Shown piece after piece: positions 5,918 through 5,947 of a stretch of DNA of 5,947 nt. The first letter of the stretch is position 1, and every line of letters begins with the position of its first letter. Source of the stretch: an uncultured Rhodospirillaceae bacterium (GTDB taxonomy: Bacteria > Pseudomonadota > Alphaproteobacteria > Rhodospirillales > Casp-alpha2); the NCBI GenBank assembly GCA_913048145.1, contig CAJWVP010000191.1, positions 1-5,947 of the forward strand, given 5' to 3'. A program made the translations under genes and the position numbers. The notes under the pieces are model-generated. The model did not search any database. It was not told where the DNA came from and saw only the letters and a list, made by a program, of their open reading frames with translations.

Positions 5918-5947
5918 TCAGGTAAATTGAGGCTCTAAACTAATCAT

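Overview
The window looks like a piece of an alphaproteobacterial chromosome or large replicon. It is moderately GC-rich, encodes a short 'type 2' ArgC that is common in that class, and carries an FCD-type GntR regulator and a large FAD/Fe-S hydroxyacid dehydrogenase. The assignment rests on protein character alone and cannot go below class level. No RNA genes, CRISPR arrays or insertion sequences were seen.

Layout. Positions 1 to about 700 hold two broken genes facing each other. An ornithine cyclodeaminase gene (+ strand, entering from outside the window) loses its C-terminal part near 514. From there to 697 the opposite strand carries only the first ~70 codons of an acyl-CoA ligase, still with its ribosome binding site. 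One deletion between convergent neighbours would explain both truncations. Positions 698-1047 hold no convincing gene, only a short coding-like tail at 722-844 and a candidate promoter before argC. An intact argC (N-acetyl-gamma-glutamyl-phosphate reductase, + strand) occupies 1048-2013.

The right two thirds is one minus-strand unit read leftwards. It has an AT-rich promoter region (about 5740-5947) with an 18-bp perfect palindrome, then a 994-residue FAD-linked oxidase/[4Fe-4S]/CCG-domain dehydrogenase of the YdiJ type (5739-2755). A GntR/FCD regulator follows (2755-2063), its start codon overlapping the dehydrogenase stop by one base. This unit converges on argC with about 50 bp between stop codons.

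How it works together (inference). The dehydrogenase probably oxidises a D-2-hydroxyacid, with D-2-hydroxyglutarate the first candidate, and passes electrons through FAD and Fe-S clusters to the respiratory chain. The co-translated regulator probably senses the substrate or product and controls its own unit through the upstream palindrome. argC is on the other strand and has no demonstrated link to this unit. No clearly new system is visible. The most informative items are the deletion scar and the putative autoregulatory operator.
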